The notes beneath the pieces are model-generated. The model saw only the letters and a list, made by a program, of their open reading frames with translations. It was not told where the DNA came from and made no database searches. From positions 1 through 52,886 of the forward strand of contig CANGYY010000017.1 of the NCBI GenBank assembly GCA_947458585.1: 52,886 bases of DNA, in the 5' to 3' direction. Position 1 is the stretch's first letter. Each line of letters opens with the position of its first letter. The translations under genes were made by a program, and so were the position numbers. Below are positions 1-7,669 of the stretch, one piece after another. Origin of the DNA: Cyclobacteriaceae bacterium. GTDB taxonomy: Bacteria > Bacteroidota > Bacteroidia > Cytophagales > Cyclobacteriaceae.

Positions 1-36
1 GGTAAAGTAGGCCATGCCATCACATTTGTAAACTAA
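1..36 (+). CDS. Possible 3' end of an upstream gene (11 codons)
   Basis: The window opens in a reading frame that gives GKVGHAITFVN and then a TAA stop at 34-36. The other two forward frames hit stops within a few codons. The peptide resembles the stretch just after the HRIGRTGR motif of DEAD-box RNA helicases. Such helicases normally continue well past this point, so the match may be accidental. A cold-shock gene pair follows within 10 bases, which would suit a cold-induced helicase, but that is inference. Confidence 0.25.
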   Translation, partial: GKVGHAITFVN

Positions 37-45
37 ACCACTTGC

Positions 46-306
46 ATGTCAAAAAATCAAAACACATTTATCAAAAAACAGAAGGCGGAACTAAAGAAGA
101 GAAAGCAGAAAGATAAACTGGAAAAGAAACTAGAGCGGAAAGGACAACCCAAAGACGGAAGTCTAGACAGTATGATCGCTTATGTGGATGAATTCGGGAA
201 TATCTCAGCTACTCCTCCAGAACCACCAGTAGAGAAAAAATTTAATTCAAATCAATCAAATCAAAACCGAGTAAAAAACAATCAAAATTTCAAAAATCAT
301 GAATGA
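46..306 (+). CDS. Small basic protein preceding the cold-shock gene
   Basis: An 86-residue protein with a very lysine-rich N-terminal half (residues 8-35, mostly Lys/Glu/Arg, probably a charged helix). A short conserved-looking segment follows (SMIAYVDEFGNISATPPEP, residues 42-60), then an Asn/Gln-rich tail. There is no signal peptide, membrane segment or recognised catalytic motif. Its last eight bases overlap the start of the cold-shock gene, so the two are probably translationally coupled and co-expressed. The basic, disordered look suggests nucleic-acid or ribosome association. Small proteins of this kind sit beside cspA in other Bacteroidota as I recall, but no function is established. 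Confidence 0.75.
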   Translation: MSKNQNTFIKKQKAELKKRKQKDKLEKKLERKGQPKDGSLDSMIAYVDEFGNISATPPEPPVEKKFNSNQSNQNRVKNNQNFKNHE

Positions 307-493
307 AGGAACAGTAAAATTCTTTAACACAACCAAAGGCTTTGGATTCATTACCCCATCTGATAACAGTGAGGACGTATTCGTTCACCACACTGGATTG
401 GTACACGAAATCCGTGAAAATGACAAAGTGGTTTACGAACTAGTACAAGGAAAAAAAGGCATCAATGCCGTTAACGTAAAAGTGGTTAAGTAA
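299..493 (+). CDS. cspA: Cold-shock domain protein, CspA family
   Basis: A 64-residue single-domain cold-shock protein, the usual family length. Both RNA-binding motifs are present: RNP1-like KGFGFI (residues 14-19) and RNP2-like VFVHH (residues 28-32). The start MNEGTVKFFN matches the canonical MxxGxVKxFN opening. Family members are cytoplasmic OB-fold proteins that bind single-stranded RNA and DNA and melt mRNA structure at low temperature. The ATG lies inside the end of the preceding lysine-rich gene (8-base overlap). A strong intrinsic terminator follows about 20 bases after the stop, so the two genes form a short transcription unit. Confidence 0.95.
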   Translation: MNEGTVKFFNTTKGFGFITPSDNSEDVFVHHTGLVHEIRENDKVVYELVQGKKGINAVNVKVVK

Positions 494-513
494 TCACAGC
501 TACCCTTGAGGTA

Positions 514-549
514 AAATCCCCGGGCGATTCCATTGCTCGGGGATTTTTT
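514..549 (+). terminator. Intrinsic terminator after cspA
   Basis: The stem AAATCCCCGGGC pairs with GCTCGGGGATTT across a 9-base loop, with one mismatch, and runs straight into a T-tract. It closes the cold-shock unit. Confidence 0.85.
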
Positions 550-646
550 ATTTCCTTTTTTCAATCGAGAAGCGTAGTTTTAACTTATCCTTTCACCTGA
601 TTTGGTGCGAATACTGTTTAATTCGCCTTTGACTATTCGATTTGCT

Positions 647-1090
647 ATGAAGAATTACCCCATCTACCTTTTCGTAATTTTGCTGCTACTTTCCTTTGCT
701 CCAAAGCAAGAGGTAGAAGTTGAAGAAGTTACTGATTCAAGTTCTCGTCCACAAATCAACCTAAAAAACCCTGCCATGCCTGATTCTGTACTCCGCCATG
801 TGGTCTTGTTTGGATTTAAAGCAACGTCCTCCCCTCAAGACGTGGAGAAGATAGTCGCTGCCTTTCAAGCACTTCCTGGAAAAATCTCTGAAATTAAAGG
901 CTTTGAGTGGGGTGTCAACTCAAGTCCAGAAGGGCTCAATCAAGGTTTAACCCACGCCTTTACCGTTACTTTTCACTCGGATGCGGATCGCGATGCCTAC
1001 ATTCCTCACCCTGCGCACCAGGAGTTTGTGGGTCTATTAGGCCCACATTTGGATAAGGTGACCGTGCTGGATTATTGGACCAAAGAATAA
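647..1090 (+). CDS. Exported Dabb (stress-responsive alpha/beta-barrel) domain protein
   Basis: A 147-residue protein. The ATG at 647 is chosen because it begins a hydrophobic leader (MKNYPIYLFVILLLLSFA), while the frame upstream opens only with a TTG. After an acidic linker, residues of about 48-147 look like a Dabb domain. It begins VLRHVVLFGFK, has the central IKGFEWGVN and THAFTVTF strands, and ends with HPAHQEFVGLLGP and a final VLDYW strand. Dabb proteins are dimeric ferredoxin-like barrels, some of them polyketide cyclases or olivetolic acid cyclase homologues and most uncharacterised. The signal sequence suggests a periplasmic or membrane-anchored form. It stands alone between the cspA terminator and alkB. 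Substrate unknown. Confidence 0.8.
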   Translation: MKNYPIYLFVILLLLSFAPKQEVEVEEVTDSSSRPQINLKNPAMPDSVLRHVVLFGFKATSSPQDVEKIVAAFQALPGKISEIKGFEWGVNSSPEGLNQGLTHAFTVTFHSDADRDAYIPHPAHQEFVGLLGPHLDKVTVLDYWTKE

Positions 1091-1163
1091 ACCAATTCCT
1101 TGGCCTAAAATCGTACTTGTCTTCCCTTCAAACTAGTTGTCTTGAAGAGATTAGTTGACCCCT

Positions 1164-1772
1164 ATGCAGTATTCACTCCTTACACAGGATTCCAGTAACC
1201 TACTTCCTTTTCAAGGAGAAGTAACTTTCCATCCTGATTTTTTTGCATTGGCAGAAGCAGATGGATTTTTCAATAGCCTTCAAGAGGGCCTAGCCTGGCA
1301 ACAGGAGCCGATCTGGATGTTTGGCAAGCAAATTCTACAGCCTCGACTTACTGCGCTTTATGGGGATCCTAAGGTGCGGTATGGGTATTCTGGGATAGCG
1401 ATGGAAGCATTGCCATTTACTGAAGTGCTTGAAAAAATCAAGATCCGCTTGCAAGAATTCACGAATCAGGAATTTACCCATGTACTCTGCAACTATTACC
1501 GAGATGGTCAGGATAGCATGGGGTGGCATCGGGACAATGAACCCGTTTTGGGCAGAAATCCAACCATCGCCTCCCTAACCTTTGGGGCTACTCGATCCTT
1601 TCAATTGCGTCCTTATGGCAAAAAGGAGCCCAAATTGAACCTAGAACTTTCGCATGGAAGTCTTTTGCTCATGGGTGGGGAGAGTCAGCATTTTTGGGAA
1701 CACCAGCTTCCTAAAACCAAGAAGGTATTGGCTCCTCGAATCAACCTGACTTTTCGCAAATTGATTGGTTAA
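1164..1772 (+). CDS. alkB: AlkB-family Fe(II)/2-oxoglutarate dioxygenase (alkylated DNA repair)
   Basis: A 202-residue cytoplasmic protein. The ATG at 1164 is preferred over an in-frame TTG three codons upstream. The double-stranded beta-helix core shows the iron-binding HxD in MGWHRDNEP, the distal His in the HFWEHQLP region and the 2-oxoglutarate-binding Arg pair in RINLTFR near the C terminus. CNYYRDGQDSMGWH is typical of the ALKBH2/3-like subgroup common in Bacteroidota. These enzymes oxidatively demethylate 1-methyladenine and 3-methylcytosine in DNA or RNA. No adaptive-response partner such as ada lies nearby. It converges with the msrAB gene, with 24 bases between stops. Confidence 0.92.
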   Translation: MQYSLLTQDSSNLLPFQGEVTFHPDFFALAEADGFFNSLQEGLAWQQEPIWMFGKQILQPRLTALYGDPKVRYGYSGIAMEALPFTEVLEKIKIRLQEFTNQEFTHVLCNYYRDGQDSMGWHRDNEPVLGRNPTIASLTFGATRSFQLRPYGKKEPKLNLELSHGSLLLMGGESQHFWEHQLPKTKKVLAPRINLTFRKLIG

Positions 1773-1796
1773 TCTTTGCTTGGAATGGGTGTTGGA

Positions 1797-2903
1797 TTAA
1801 TCTACTACCCAGAGGTAGTCTCCGTAACCTGCGGCTTGCATCTCTGATTTGGGGATAAACTTCATGGCCGCAGAGTTCATGCAGTAGCGCAATCCCGTAG
1901 GTGCTGGCCCATCGAAAAATACGTGTCCCAAGTGAGAGTTTCCTAGTTTACTACGTACTTCTACGCGAAGCATACCCAGCGTCCGATCCACTGGCTTGTC
2001 AATGATTCGTGCATCGATGGGTTTGGTAAAACTAGGCCATCCAGAGCCTGACTCATACTTGTCTTTGGAACTAAATAGGGGAGCACCTGTTACCACACAA
2101 ACATAGATTCCATCTTCCTTATTGCCGTTGTAGGCGTTATTGAAGGCAAATTCAGTGGCACCTTCCATGGTCACTTCGTACTGCATCTCATCTAACTCAT
2201 TTTTGAGTTCTCCCTTTGTGGGAGCAGGGTATTTTTTTGCACTGAGCTCAGGCCAATACTTCTGGATAAATGCATCTCTACCAGACCCTTTGCGGTAGGC
2301 ATAGTAATCTTGTGGGCTCTTTTTGTAGTAATCCTGGTGGTAATCTTCCGCAGGGTAGAAATTCGTGAACTTGATGATAGGAGTGGCTACAGGTTTGGAA
2401 AATCGTCTGGACTGATCCAAGCGCTTTTTACTTTCTTCCGCTACCTTTTTTTGCTGATCGTTGTGAAAGAAAATGGCAGACTCGTATTGAGTACCCCGAT
2501 CAAAAAAAGATCCTCCCACATCGGTAGGGTCATACGTTTGCCAGAAAATATCTACCAACTCGGCATAGCTGATCACTTCAGGATCAAAGGTAATTTGCAC
2601 GGATTCGCGGTGAGACGTTTTTCCTCCCGCTACTTCTCCGTAGGTAGGATTTTTTTCCTTTCCTCCTGAATAGCCCGATACCACGGAAATGACACCGTCT
2701 AAGTCTTCAAAAGGAGCTTCCACGCACCAAAAGCAACCTCCAGCAAAGGTGGCTACTTGTTGATTGGCTGAAAAAACTTCTTTCGGAGATTCTTCAGTGG
2801 TATTTTGAGAATCAGAGGAGGCATTAGGTCCCCCGCCACAAGCTAGGAGAAGTGAGGCAATCAAGGCGAACATGGGATAGTTGAATTTTGAGTTAATTTT
2901 CAT
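1797..2903 (-). CDS. msrAB: Bifunctional peptide methionine sulfoxide reductase MsrA-MsrB, lipoprotein
   Basis: A 368-residue fusion read from the ATG at 2903, which gives a lipoprotein signal (hydrophobic run then LLLACGGG, lipid Cys22). MsrA is N-terminal with the catalytic motif GGCFWCVE (Cys57). MsrB is C-terminal with the catalytic Cys in GLRYCMNSAAMKF. It repairs both S and R epimers of methionine sulfoxide, here in the periplasm facing the membrane. The MsrB half lacks the zinc CxxC pair: YVCVVTGAPLF keeps a single Cys where zinc forms have two, and the second pair is also missing. It therefore looks like the zinc-free class. It is monocistronic between convergent alkB and a divergent DUF1080 gene. 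Confidence 0.93.
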   Translation of the reverse strand: MKINSKFNYPMFALIASLLLACGGGPNASSDSQNTTEESPKEVFSANQQVATFAGGCFWCVEAPFEDLDGVISVVSGYSGGKEKNPTYGEVAGGKTSHRESVQITFDPEVISYAELVDIFWQTYDPTDVGGSFFDRGTQYESAIFFHNDQQKKVAEESKKRLDQSRRFSKPVATPIIKFTNFYPAEDYHQDYYKKSPQDYYAYRKGSGRDAFIQKYWPELSAKKYPAPTKGELKNELDEMQYEVTMEGATEFAFNNAYNGNKEDGIYVCVVTGAPLFSSKDKYESGSGWPSFTKPIDARIIDKPVDRTLGMLRVEVRSKLGNSHLGHVFFDGPAPTGLRYCMNSAAMKFIPKSEMQAAGYGDYLWVVD

Positions 2904-3096
2904 TTCCAAGAATTTCCGAGCAGCTTTTGAAGTGCCTGCTGGTGACAATCTTTCAACACAAAACCAGGCAAGGCTGTTTCAAAAATAGAGGATTAATTTT
3001 AGTGGGAGACTTATTATGGCAGGTTTACCTTCCACTTATTTTCAAGACAAGTCGTTGATTTTTGATAAAAGGGGGCGAAAAATTGAAGAACTCTTT

Positions 3097-3104
3097 TAGA
3101 TTTG
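3097..3104 (+). promoter_or_regulatory. Possible -7 box upstream of the DUF1080 gene
   Basis: TAGATTTG matches the Bacteroidota -7 consensus TAnnTTTG and lies 26 bases before the chosen ATG. No well-spaced -33 TTG or TTTG is visible, so support is modest. Confidence 0.3.
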
Positions 3105-3130
3105 TAGAAGCCGTTTTGGCCTATTCTGCT

Positions 3131-3793
3131 ATGAAATCATTACTCAAACGCACCTCTCTAGTAGTAGTTGCACTTTTCTTTATCCTCTCCATAGGTTCCT
3201 TGCAGGCACAGGAGGATGGTTTTGTAGCCTTATTTGATGGACAAAGCTTGATAGGATGGGTAGGTAACAAAAATTCCTACCTCGTCAAAGACGGGATGAT
3301 TGTGATCGAACCCAAAGGAGGGGGAGGTGGAAATCTGTATACCGAGAAGGAATATGGGAATTTCATTCTTCGTTTTGAATTTCAACTCACTCCTGGAGCA
3401 AATAATGGCTTAGGAATTCATGCACCACTGGAAGGTGATGCTGCCTACGTGGGCAAGGAATTCCAGATTTTGGATAATGAAGCCGAAAAATATGCAGGCC
3501 TTCAGACCTACCAATACCATGGTTCACTCTATGGCGTAATGCCTGCCAAGCGGGGTTTCTTACGGCCAACAGGAGAATGGAATCAGCAGGAGGTACGCAT
3601 CAATCATCCTTTTGTTACTGTTATTTTGAATGGAGAAGTGATATTGGAAGGCAACTACCTAGAGGCGAGCCAATCAGGCACCCTCGACAAGAAAGAGCAT
3701 CCAGGGCTAGCGCGTAGCCGAGGACATATTGGATTTTTGGGCCATGGAGACTTGGTCCGATTTCGAAACATCAAAATCAAAGAATTACCTTAA
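3131..3793 (+). CDS. Exported DUF1080 (3-keto-disaccharide hydrolase family) protein
   Basis: A 220-residue protein. The ATG at 3131 gives a clean signal peptide ending SLQAQ; the upstream extension lacks one. The mature part is a single DUF1080 jelly-roll domain. It starts GFVALFDGQSLIGWVG and continues with EYGNFILRFEFQL, NNGLGIHAP, an EFQILDN strand and a C-terminal HIGFLGHGDLVRFRNIKIKEL. Some family members cleave 3-keto-glycosides by an elimination/hydration route. That reaction needs a partner oxidoreductase to make the 3-keto sugar, and a Tat-exported Gfo/Idh/MocA enzyme follows 26 bases downstream. Pathway assignment is inference; the domain assignment is secure. Confidence 0.88.
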   Translation: MKSLLKRTSLVVVALFFILSIGSLQAQEDGFVALFDGQSLIGWVGNKNSYLVKDGMIVIEPKGGGGGNLYTEKEYGNFILRFEFQLTPGANNGLGIHAPLEGDAAYVGKEFQILDNEAEKYAGLQTYQYHGSLYGVMPAKRGFLRPTGEWNQQEVRINHPFVTVILNGEVILEGNYLEASQSGTLDKKEHPGLARSRGHIGFLGHGDLVRFRNIKIKELP

Positions 3794-3819
3794 ACCCAAG
3801 CCCAAGCCCCCGTTTACCC

Positions 3820-5169
3820 ATGAAAAAAAATTATCAAGTAATCGACAGAAGAGATTTTTTTAAAAAAGCAGCCCTAGGCGTGGCTGGCCTTTCTTTGGCC
3901 CCTTCGCTTTTGGCCAATGTTCCCGCCTCTGGCAAACTTAGAACCGTACACATCGGTCTTGGAGGAATGGGTATGGAAGATTTAAAAGCAATTGCTAGCC
4001 ATGCAAGTGTGGAAGTTGTGGGGCTTTGTGATGTGGATACCAACGCCTTGAGCAATGCTACAGCCCTTTACCCCCAGGCAAAAACCTACAGCGATTATCG
4101 TCTCCTTTTGAAAGAAATGGAAGATCAGTTTGATGCAGTGGTGGTATCTACTCCGGATCATACCCATGCGCCTGCTTCCCTGATGGCGATGGAGATGAAT
4201 AAAGCGGTGTACTGCCAAAAACCATTGACCCACCATGTGACTGAAGCTAGAGCCATGAAAAAGATGGCAGAGGACAAAAATTTGGTGACCCAAATGGGCA
4301 TTCAGGTTCACTCGTTCTACGATTACAAACTGGCTACGCTGCTCATCCAATCTGGGATCATTGGTAAGGTGCATACGGTACGTGCTTGGTCACCTAAAAA
4401 CTGGGGTTTTGATGGCAAAGAACCCAATGGGAAAGATGCGGTACCCAGCAACTTGAACTGGAATTTGTGGCTTGGGACTGCCCCTGAGCGAGATTACAAG
4501 GAAGGGGTATACCATCCTGGAAACTGGAGAAAACTTCTAGATTACGGCTGTGGAACTTTAGGAGATATGGGTGTGCATATTTTTGATACCCCTTACAATG
4601 CACTCCAATTGGATGTGCCGCGTACCATTGTCAACCAATGTAGAAAACCTACGGGTTTTGGATTTCCAGAGAACAATATCGTGACTTACGAATTCCCTGC
4701 CACTCCGTATACCACCGATACCTTGAAGTGGGTCTGGTACGATGGGCCTGGAGCCCCAGACCAGCACGAGGATTTGAGACTTCCCAATGGAGACAAACTT
4801 CCAGATCAGGGGGCGATGTTTATGGGAGAAAAAGGAAGACTACTCCTTCCACACTTCCAGCAACTTCCAAGATGGATTGTGGATGGGCAGTATCAGAAAT
4901 TTGATGTGACACCATTCAATTTGGGAGCCCCAGTTAAGGATTATATGGGCGAAAGCAAAAAGCATTACCACCAATTTGTGGATGCTTGTTTGGGTAAAGG
5001 TGAGTGTACCGCTCCTTTTTCGTATTCAGCACGCTTGACCGAAACCATTCTTCTTGGGGTGATTGCGGGTCGTTTTCCAAATGAAACCCTTCACTGGAAT
5101 AGCAAGAAGGCAAAGTTTGCGGAGCGGAAAGCCAACAAATTTCTGGGCGGTAAGTACCGTAAATTCTAA
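3820..5169 (+). CDS. Tat-exported Gfo/Idh/MocA family oxidoreductase
   Basis: A 449-residue protein with a twin-arginine signal (DRRDFFKKAALGVAGLSLAP, residues 8-27). A Rossmann domain follows (VHIGLGGMGMEDL) and the family catalytic signature appears as YCQKPLTHHVTEAR, with QKP instead of the usual EKP but the lysine retained. The C-terminal dimer domain is of the secreted Bacteroidota type. Family enzymes oxidise or reduce sugar hydroxyls with a tightly bound NAD(P). Exported members work with DUF1080 or TIM-barrel partners on 3-keto glycosides. It follows the DUF1080 gene by 26 bases, so the two are probably one operon, closed by a strong terminator. The exact substrate is unknown. Confidence 0.92.
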   Translation: MKKNYQVIDRRDFFKKAALGVAGLSLAPSLLANVPASGKLRTVHIGLGGMGMEDLKAIASHASVEVVGLCDVDTNALSNATALYPQAKTYSDYRLLLKEMEDQFDAVVVSTPDHTHAPASLMAMEMNKAVYCQKPLTHHVTEARAMKKMAEDKNLVTQMGIQVHSFYDYKLATLLIQSGIIGKVHTVRAWSPKNWGFDGKEPNGKDAVPSNLNWNLWLGTAPERDYKEGVYHPGNWRKLLDYGCGTLGDMGVHIFDTPYNALQLDVPRTIVNQCRKPTGFGFPENNIVTYEFPATPYTTDTLKWVWYDGPGAPDQHEDLRLPNGDKLPDQGAMFMGEKGRLLLPHFQQLPRWIVDGQYQKFDVTPFNLGAPVKDYMGESKKHYHQFVDACLGKGECTAPFSYSARLTETILLGVIAGRFPNETLHWNSKKAKFAERKANKFLGGKYRKF

Positions 5170-5178
5170 ATTTAACCA

Positions 5179-5214
5179 CAAGAAAGGGGAATGCTCCCCT
5201 TTCTTGATTTTTTT
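5179..5214 (+). terminator. Intrinsic terminator after the oxidoreductase gene
   Basis: A perfect 12-bp stem, CAAGAAAGGGGA / TCCCCTTTCTTG, with a 4-base loop and a following T-run. It ends the DUF1080-oxidoreductase unit. Confidence 0.9.
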
Positions 5215-5299
5215 AGCAACGAAGATCTGACTTGGTTTAGGATCATTTTTCAATTACCCTGCTGGAATTTTGACTTTTGAGCAGCTAACTTTTTCAACG

Positions 5300-5662
5300 A
5301 TGCATACAGAAAAGCGCAATTGCCACTGTTGTGGCCAAATCCTCCATGGGAGAACAGATAAGAAGTTTTGTGACGATGGTTGCAGAAATACCTTTAACAA
5401 TCAGCAAAACTCTAATCAAAATAAAGAGATGCGAAAGATCAACACGATCTTAAAAAAAAATAGAGCCATACTACTCGCCATGCTTCCAGCAGGTAAGAAG
5501 CAGGTGAAAGTCCCCAAAGATCACTTGATTTTTTCAGGCTTTGCTTTTGGATACATGACGCATCAGGCAGTACAGCCTTCCGGGCTCTCTGCTTTATGTT
5601 GTTACGAGTTTGGAGTGATTTTCATGGAGGAAAATTGCTGCTTGATCATCCGCCAAAATTAA
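5300..5662 (+). CDS. Hypothetical protein with N-terminal zinc-ribbon-like Cys cluster
   Basis: A 120-residue protein. The ATG at 5300 is preferred over an upstream TTG. Near the N terminus CHCCGQ and KKFCDDGCRNTF form a CxxC...CxxxC-type pattern, as in the small DUF2116-like zinc ribbons. An Asn/Gln-rich linker and a basic helix follow (NKEMRKINTILKKNRAILLA). The C-terminal half ends in a cysteine-containing strand segment (LSALCCYEFGVIFMEENC). There is no signal peptide or membrane segment, so it is probably cytoplasmic. It converges with the ROK gene. Similar proteins are widespread hypotheticals in Bacteroidota as far as I recall. Nucleic-acid binding is only a guess. Confidence 0.7.
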   Translation: MHTEKRNCHCCGQILHGRTDKKFCDDGCRNTFNNQQNSNQNKEMRKINTILKKNRAILLAMLPAGKKQVKVPKDHLIFSGFAFGYMTHQAVQPSGLSALCCYEFGVIFMEENCCLIIRQN

Positions 5663-5680
5663 GCTGCAGGTAGTCAGGCC

Positions 5681-6928
5681 TTAATTTGGCTTCGAAAGCA
5701 CCTCTTCAAAGAGTTTGTCGGTGACCACAGCAATGGCACCTACCAATCCCACCTCGTGTCCGAGTTGGTAGAGCGCAAGCTGCGTTTTCTCTCGTGATTT
5801 GGCCATGCTGTACACATTGAGCGCCTGCTGAATTGGAGTCAAAATATACTGATTTGCTTCCGCCACCACCCCTCCCAAGACGATGAGTTCTGGATTGAGC
5901 AATTGGATCAGCATGGAAATGCCTCTACCGAGATTCAGGCCAACATCCGATAAGATGGTAATGGCCCGCTGATCTCCTTCCTTAGCTGCATTGACTACCA
6001 AATTTGGATCGAGTGGTCCTTTGTATGCTTTTGCCATTCGGGCCAGGATGCTATCCTTATCCAGTAGTAGTACTTCCTCTGCCATGCGTACGATGGACGT
6101 ACCTGAGGCAATGGCTTCTAGGCAACCCTTTTTTCCACAGGTGCAATTGATCTCTTGAGATTCAAATAGGGGAGAGTGGGCAAATTCTCCTGCAAAGCCG
6201 GAGGTGCCCTGGTAGAGTTTTCCATCAATGACGATGCCTAATCCGATTCCCCAACCTACAAAAATCCCCAAAACGTTTTGGGTAGATTTGGCTGCTCCAA
6301 ATTTGAATTCTGCCAGAGTCATCGCTCGGGCATCATTTTCAAGAAACACCGCCTGTGGAAACCTGCTTTCCAGGTGTGCTTGCAAACTTTTCCCACCAAA
6401 GTTGAGGTAGGTATGGTTGATGCCTGCCTTGGCATCAATCAATCCTGGCATGGATATCCCGATGGCGATGATTTTTTGACTAGGGAAGCCAGATGCTGAA
6501 ATGTAGGTTTCTAGATGAAGACAAAGTTGCTCGAAGGTCTCCGCTTCGTTATTGAGCACTAGTTTATGGATCACCTTATCGTTTACCTGTGCTTGATGGC
6601 AATTGTACAAGGCTAGGCTAACCGTATACTTACTTAGGTCTACACCCAACACATAAAAGGCATCAGGTGCCAATCGGTATAAATCCGGTTTTCTTCCCCC
6701 TTGGGAGGCTGCACGGCCTTGTTTGATGACCTCTCCTGAACGAATCAAGTCCATGAGGAGGGTATTGACCGTGGGTAAGGATATCCCCATGCTTCCACAG
6801 ATTTCATTGGCCGTAGAAGCACCTTTTTGATATAGATTTTTGATCAGTCGGATCTTCAGTAGGTAGTTTTTTACTTCTACTACGCCTTCAATTTTGGAAA
6901 GAGCCTCTTGGGGATTGATTAGGTGCAT
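5681..6928 (-). CDS. ROK family transcriptional regulator
   Basis: A 415-residue protein read from the ATG at 6928; the frame upstream has only a TTG. Residues of about 10-80 form a winged helix-turn-helix (GASTANEICGSMGISLPTVN). The ROK sugar-kinase fold follows, with VLGVDLSKYTVSLALYN, the LENDARAMTLAE segment and the zinc site CTCGKKGCLEA. It resembles NagC/Mlc/XylR-type repressors that respond to a sugar or phosphosugar. A perfect 15-bp dyad 25 bases upstream may be its own operator. It is divergent from the cupin gene at 7146 and lies just beyond the DUF1080/oxidoreductase pair, so glycan-responsive control of neighbours is plausible. The effector is unknown. Confidence 0.9.
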   Translation of the reverse strand: MHLINPQEALSKIEGVVEVKNYLLKIRLIKNLYQKGASTANEICGSMGISLPTVNTLLMDLIRSGEVIKQGRAASQGGRKPDLYRLAPDAFYVLGVDLSKYTVSLALYNCHQAQVNDKVIHKLVLNNEAETFEQLCLHLETYISASGFPSQKIIAIGISMPGLIDAKAGINHTYLNFGGKSLQAHLESRFPQAVFLENDARAMTLAEFKFGAAKSTQNVLGIFVGWGIGLGIVIDGKLYQGTSGFAGEFAHSPLFESQEINCTCGKKGCLEAIASGTSIVRMAEEVLLLDKDSILARMAKAYKGPLDPNLVVNAAKEGDQRAITILSDVGLNLGRGISMLIQLLNPELIVLGGVVAEANQYILTPIQQALNVYSMAKSREKTQLALYQLGHEVGLVGAIAVVTDKLFEEVLSKPN

Positions 6929-6952
6929 GGGTCGAAAATGTGCACTCAAATA

Positions 6953-6967
6953 CGTTAAAAATTAACG
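6953..6967. promoter_or_regulatory. Candidate operator dyad upstream of the ROK gene
   Basis: CGTTAA-AAA-TTAACG is a perfect 6-bp inverted repeat with a 3-base spacer, 25-39 bases upstream of the ROK start in the divergent intergenic region. ROK repressors often bind AT-rich dyads near their own promoters, so autoregulation is inferred. Confidence 0.4.
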
Positions 6968-7096
6968 GCTTGAAAAATACTTTTTGAAAAAATTTAAAGA
7001 AGATGCCCGTAATTCAGTTAAGAAAATAGGAAAGTAAGCCTCCTGTTCTCAAGTGGGCCTTGCCATTGGTGTAGATCAATTTTTAAAGCCTTCAAA

Positions 7097-7124
7097 TTGA
7101 AAACTAGAAAATTCCCTAACTTTG
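7097..7124 (+). promoter_or_regulatory. Bacteroidota-type promoter for the cupin gene
   Basis: TTG at 7097-7099, a 17-base spacer, then TAACTTTG at 7117-7124 (perfect TAnnTTTG). The predicted start site lies about 15 bases before the ATG at 7146. Confidence 0.5.
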
Positions 7125-7145
7125 TTTTCTTTTTAATGCTAGTCT

Positions 7146-7667
7146 ATGGAGCCACTTATTCTTTCACCCAATTTGGGTAAATCTCAGCTTGCTGAACTTG
7201 TAGAGCGTTACTTAACCGAATCTGGATTTTCGATCTCCACCCAAGATTTTGAGCGTCCATGGGGCGGTTTTTTTGTTTTGGATGAATCCCAAATCCGAAA
7301 ATTTAAGGAGACATTTTTCCCTGAGGTTACCCTTTCGGAGGAGCAATTTGCTCAGAAGTTGAGTCCTAAGTTTCTATTGGTGGCTCCTGGTGCCCGACTT
7401 TCTTGGCAATACCATTTCCGGCGCGCTGAGTTATGGACTTTGGTTGCAGGAGATGCCGCGATTAGCAGAAGCATGGACGATAGCCAAGGTCCAGCACTCT
7501 CCATGGTAGTAGGAGAGGTGATCTCTTTGCAGCAGGGTGAACGTCACCGCTTGATTGGTACAGAAGATTGGGGAATTGTGGCTGAGATCTGGATGCATTC
7601 CGATGCCAGTCAGCCTTCCGATGAAGACGATATCGTTCGTTTGCAGGACGATTACGCCAGAAAGTAA
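7146..7667 (+). CDS. Cupin protein, mannose-6-phosphate isomerase type II-like
   Basis: A 173-residue cytoplasmic protein. The segment FERPWGGFFVLDE resembles the opening of type II phosphomannose isomerase cupin domains. It is followed by KFLLVAPGARLSWQYHFRRAELWTLVAGDA, in which His (QYH) and Glu (AELW) occupy metal-ligand positions of a cupin, and by the second cupin motif with GERHRL. There is no nucleotidyltransferase half, so it resembles an isolated C-terminal PMI/cupin domain. Proteins like this are often called phosphoheptose or mannose-6-phosphate isomerases in Cytophagales, but the activity has not been shown. It is divergent from the ROK regulator, which may control it. Confidence 0.75.
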   Translation: MEPLILSPNLGKSQLAELVERYLTESGFSISTQDFERPWGGFFVLDESQIRKFKETFFPEVTLSEEQFAQKLSPKFLLVAPGARLSWQYHFRRAELWTLVAGDAAISRSMDDSQGPALSMVVGEVISLQQGERHRLIGTEDWGIVAEIWMHSDASQPSDEDDIVRLQDDYARK

Positions 7668-7669
7668 GT

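Noticed and set aside
3797..3815. CCCAAG direct repeats between the DUF1080 and oxidoreductase genes
   Set aside because: A short low-complexity run with no known role.
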